Shown: piece after piece, positions 61,621 through 64,000 of the stretch
How the letters are laid out: the number at the start of each line of letters is the position of its first letter
Position numbering within the stretch: the stretch's first letter is position 1
NCBI GenBank assembly: GCA_963576475.1
Contig: OY754982.1
Location: forward strand, 9,471,280 to 9,535,279
Length of the DNA: 64,000 nucleotides
Origin: Molanna angustata
Lineage: Eukaryota > Arthropoda > Insecta > Trichoptera > Molannidae
Direction of reading: 5' to 3'
Translations under genes and position numbers: made by a program
The notes under the pieces: generated by a model
Seen by the model: the letters and a program-made list of their open reading frames with translations, nothing else
What the model was told of the DNA's origin: nothing
Database searches by the model: none

Positions 61621-63616
61621 TCTCCATAACGGTTAAGTTTCGGACCTAACATTTAGCATCAAATCCATCAGAAATGACCTGTATAATAACGTCCTTTAAT
61701 ATTCTGTACGACTAAACCTGTAACCCTGTATAAATCATCATAGTTTATTTATTATTATTATTCTATAGTATTGACGAATCATTGAGTAATGAAACTGTTT
61801 TTTATTATTAGTTTTTTTTATAAGTACTGCCCCAGTAAAATTAAAAACATGTGTATGGGACAGGAGTAAATTACATAAATTTATACGTTTTTTTTATTCA
61901 CACACTTATTTTATTTTTTTATTCAGAAAACATACTATAATAATAATAATAACAAAAATTATATATACAGTTTCATGCCTAAATACATGTTTTCACTTAT
62001 ATAAAAAAGTAATACCTAAACATATTTTTTTATGTTTATTTTATTTATTAATTTATTTTTTTTCATCATCATAGGATGGGTACATTCGAAACACGATGAG
62101 AAAAGGAACATCAAATATTACCCCGGCCAAAAATTTGCAATTTTCATAGCAAAAGAAAAGGCAACAAGCAAGCAGTAAAAAAAACATATTTTTAAATTAT
62201 TCTGGTTAATATTAAAATGCACAAACTAATGTAAAAAATTGAAAATTTAAGAGATAAAATAACTATATTAAGAATTTTTATTTAGATAGTTACATACACA
62301 TATTTAACGTACATACACGAGACCTATTTAAACATTGTAAATTAAATTTAACTTACAGCTAATACAAATGTTTAAGTTCTTTTTAAGATATAGAGCATTA
62401 ATTAAAATCTATCTGAACAAAAAAAACGTGGTGTTGTTTTGGTGTGGTATTTAATTTAAATATATTTCATAGTGATTTGATTCTATCACCACCACTTGCT
62501 CTAGACTATTAAACAACATCGGATCTTTATGTATAAAGCATCAGAGAGATTACGGAAACTAATTAATTTAATATCATTTTTATAACATGATACCATACAT
62601 GTGACAAAGTAGTTTAAACGCTTCAAAATTGTTTTTCTGGATCACAAAACTGATTTCTTTTTCCTCTCCTTACCATTTTGTTTTCCTTTTATTACAATGA
62701 ACTGTTTTTATATTCAATATTTTTTGTCTGATTTACTCATTTCTTCTGTAATCTTTATTTATTTTTATTTTTGTCTGGTTGGTTGGAAGAATATGAGCTA
62801 CAAATAATATGAGCTACAAATAATATGAGCTACAAATAGATAAAATAAAATCTGCTTGACAAATCAGATCTTGAAGGGGCCCGCAGACAGCAACTAGGGG
62901 TTGTATTACGGTAATGTTTTTAAGAAAGTTAAAAGAAATATATGAGGTCCGGTACTATGAGAAATGCAGTAAGGGATCTCAACCTTTTCTTATACTTTTC
63001 TTTAAAAAAACTCCCGCAAAACTGTAGGAGATCCACTGTTTAATTCAATATGTCGCTGTAATACAATGTCGCTGTAATAATTGTTGTATTTTTTATTTTT
63101 ATATGAAGTGACATAAAATAATTGTTGCAATCATTGCCCGCCCCATATCCTAAATTCAGTCTCCTTTTATACCGCGTCCTGTGAGGTCCATCACTTAAGT
63201 CATCATAATTGTTTCTTACCGCGCGTGTGTGGGATCAAAGTGACAAGTTGTGACCATCTACCAAGGAAGGGGACCAAGGATCAAGTAAGTGAGTGTTTCA
63301 TATATATCCTTACTTTGCCTTGCAGTGGTTGCAACTTATCGCCCTTCAATAATACAGTCCACTTTTACGGCATATACATATTGCGCTTAACAAACATACC
63401 TACATAAAAAAAAAACACTTACCTATTGAAAACAACAGTAAACTTACCAATGAGATCTGATTAAAAATAAATATAATACATACCTCCATAATAAAAAGAA
63501 GACAAAAGACAATAATGTAATTTAATTTCTAGTCTTTTGCTTCCCTTTAAAGCATATATAAACATTTTATTTGAGAGTATATAGGTATTTGTAAATGTCA
63601 TAATAAAGTGTCCTAA
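61621..63616. other. AT-rich spacer with a 19-bp tandem repeat
   Basis: AATATGAGCTACAAATAAT repeats three times at about 62790-62842. The rest has no supported frame or known repeat. Low-complexity A/T runs are frequent from 61800 to 62300. Confidence 0.5.
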
Positions 63617-63806
63617 GGCTGTGTTTCTCGAACAAAAGTATCAGTAAAAGTATAGTTAAAATACTTTAATTTCATAAAATTCTACAATACTTTTGGTTGG
63701 TTCGTTGAAATCTAATGCCGTCTACCGACACAATTTTGAACAATTTTATGAAATCAAAGTATTTTAACTATACTTTTACTGATACTTTTGTTCGAGAAAC
63801 ACAGCC
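63617..63806. mobile_element. Palindromic MITE with TAA duplication (190 bp)
   Basis: Ends GGCTGTGTTTCTCGAACAAA and the exact complement ending GAGAAACACAGCC. The arms match for about 70 bp (AGTATCAGTAAAAGTATAGT etc.) around a short loop. TAA at 63614-63616 and 63807-63809. Compatible with a PIF/Harbinger-type mobiliser. No coding capacity. Confidence 0.88.
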
Positions 63807-63967
63807 TAAGGCTGGGTTGTTTCAAATAGTGCTTAATAGAATCGTAGAAAATATCATTCAGTAATCATTGCCCAATCGATGAATTCTATTCATTAGTAAT
63901 TTATGCAAATAATTACGTAGTGTTGGACATCTAACATAGGAATGTTATATTTTATATCATGCTATGA

Positions 63968-64000
63968 GACTCTCAATAGATGGCGTTACAACAAAATAAA
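63968..64000 (+). repeat. Repeat family A, copy 8 (runs out of window)
   Basis: GACTCTCAATAGATGGCGTT and ACAACAAAATAAA match the first 30 or so bases of copy 7. Confidence 0.75.

Overview
This window looks like AT-rich nuclear DNA from an insect or a close arthropod relative. The evidence is a BEL/Pao retrotransposon, many insect-style LINE remnants (RTE-like, Jockey-like and I-like), two tRNA-derived SINE families, and many short terminal-inverted-repeat (TIR) DNA transposons. The species or order cannot be fixed from the sequence alone. I see no convincing host protein-coding gene and no functional tRNA or rRNA gene. Almost everything recognisable is a mobile element, often inserted into another mobile element.

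Layout. 1-6480: a copy of unclassified repeat family A, a truncated Jockey/CR1-type LINE (1704-2701, minus), a tandemly duplicated palindromic MITE (3541-4286), pieces of SINE family A and worn RTE-like LINE ends. 6511-12724: a near-intact BEL/Pao element with 263-bp LTRs differing at two positions, one 1680-residue Gag-Pol frame and a 5-bp target duplication. It sits inside a SINE A copy (6481-6510 plus 12725-12890). 13700-25400: LINE remnants, a PIF/Harbinger-like element (14546-15452), a hAT-like element (17703-20236) with an 8-bp duplication that hosts a second Harbinger-like element (18135-19053), and an I-like LINE 3' part (23485-24710) with a 14-bp duplication. 26022-27375: a Harbinger-like element interrupted by a foldback element (26275-27005) made of inverted minisatellite arms. 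31368-38181: a second foldback-like element and two copies of a MITE with 9-bp duplications. 40309-41208: the second, inverted copy of the 18135 element. 42011-44605: a 5'-truncated Jockey-type LINE with an intact reverse transcriptase, inserted in a SINE B copy. 45000-54600: LINE tails, a palindromic MITE and two long (AAAT)n tracts. 55415-63806: further TAA-flanked elements, including a 728-bp element with 30-bp TIRs and a transposase N-terminal remnant (57620-58347), and a complex palindrome (60540-61620).

The parts do not form a host pathway. The BEL polyprotein carries everything an LTR element needs (Gag, protease, RT, RNase H, integrase). The LINE at 42011 still encodes RT but has lost its endonuclease. 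The SINEs and MITEs carry no enzymes and would depend on partners elsewhere. The most noteworthy feature is the concentration of TIR elements with 3-bp TAA/TTA-type duplications (seven) and three with 9-bp duplications, several nested or palindromic. I did not find a clearly new host system. The candidates for novelty are repeat families A and C, the two foldback elements and the rearranged palindrome at 60540-61620.
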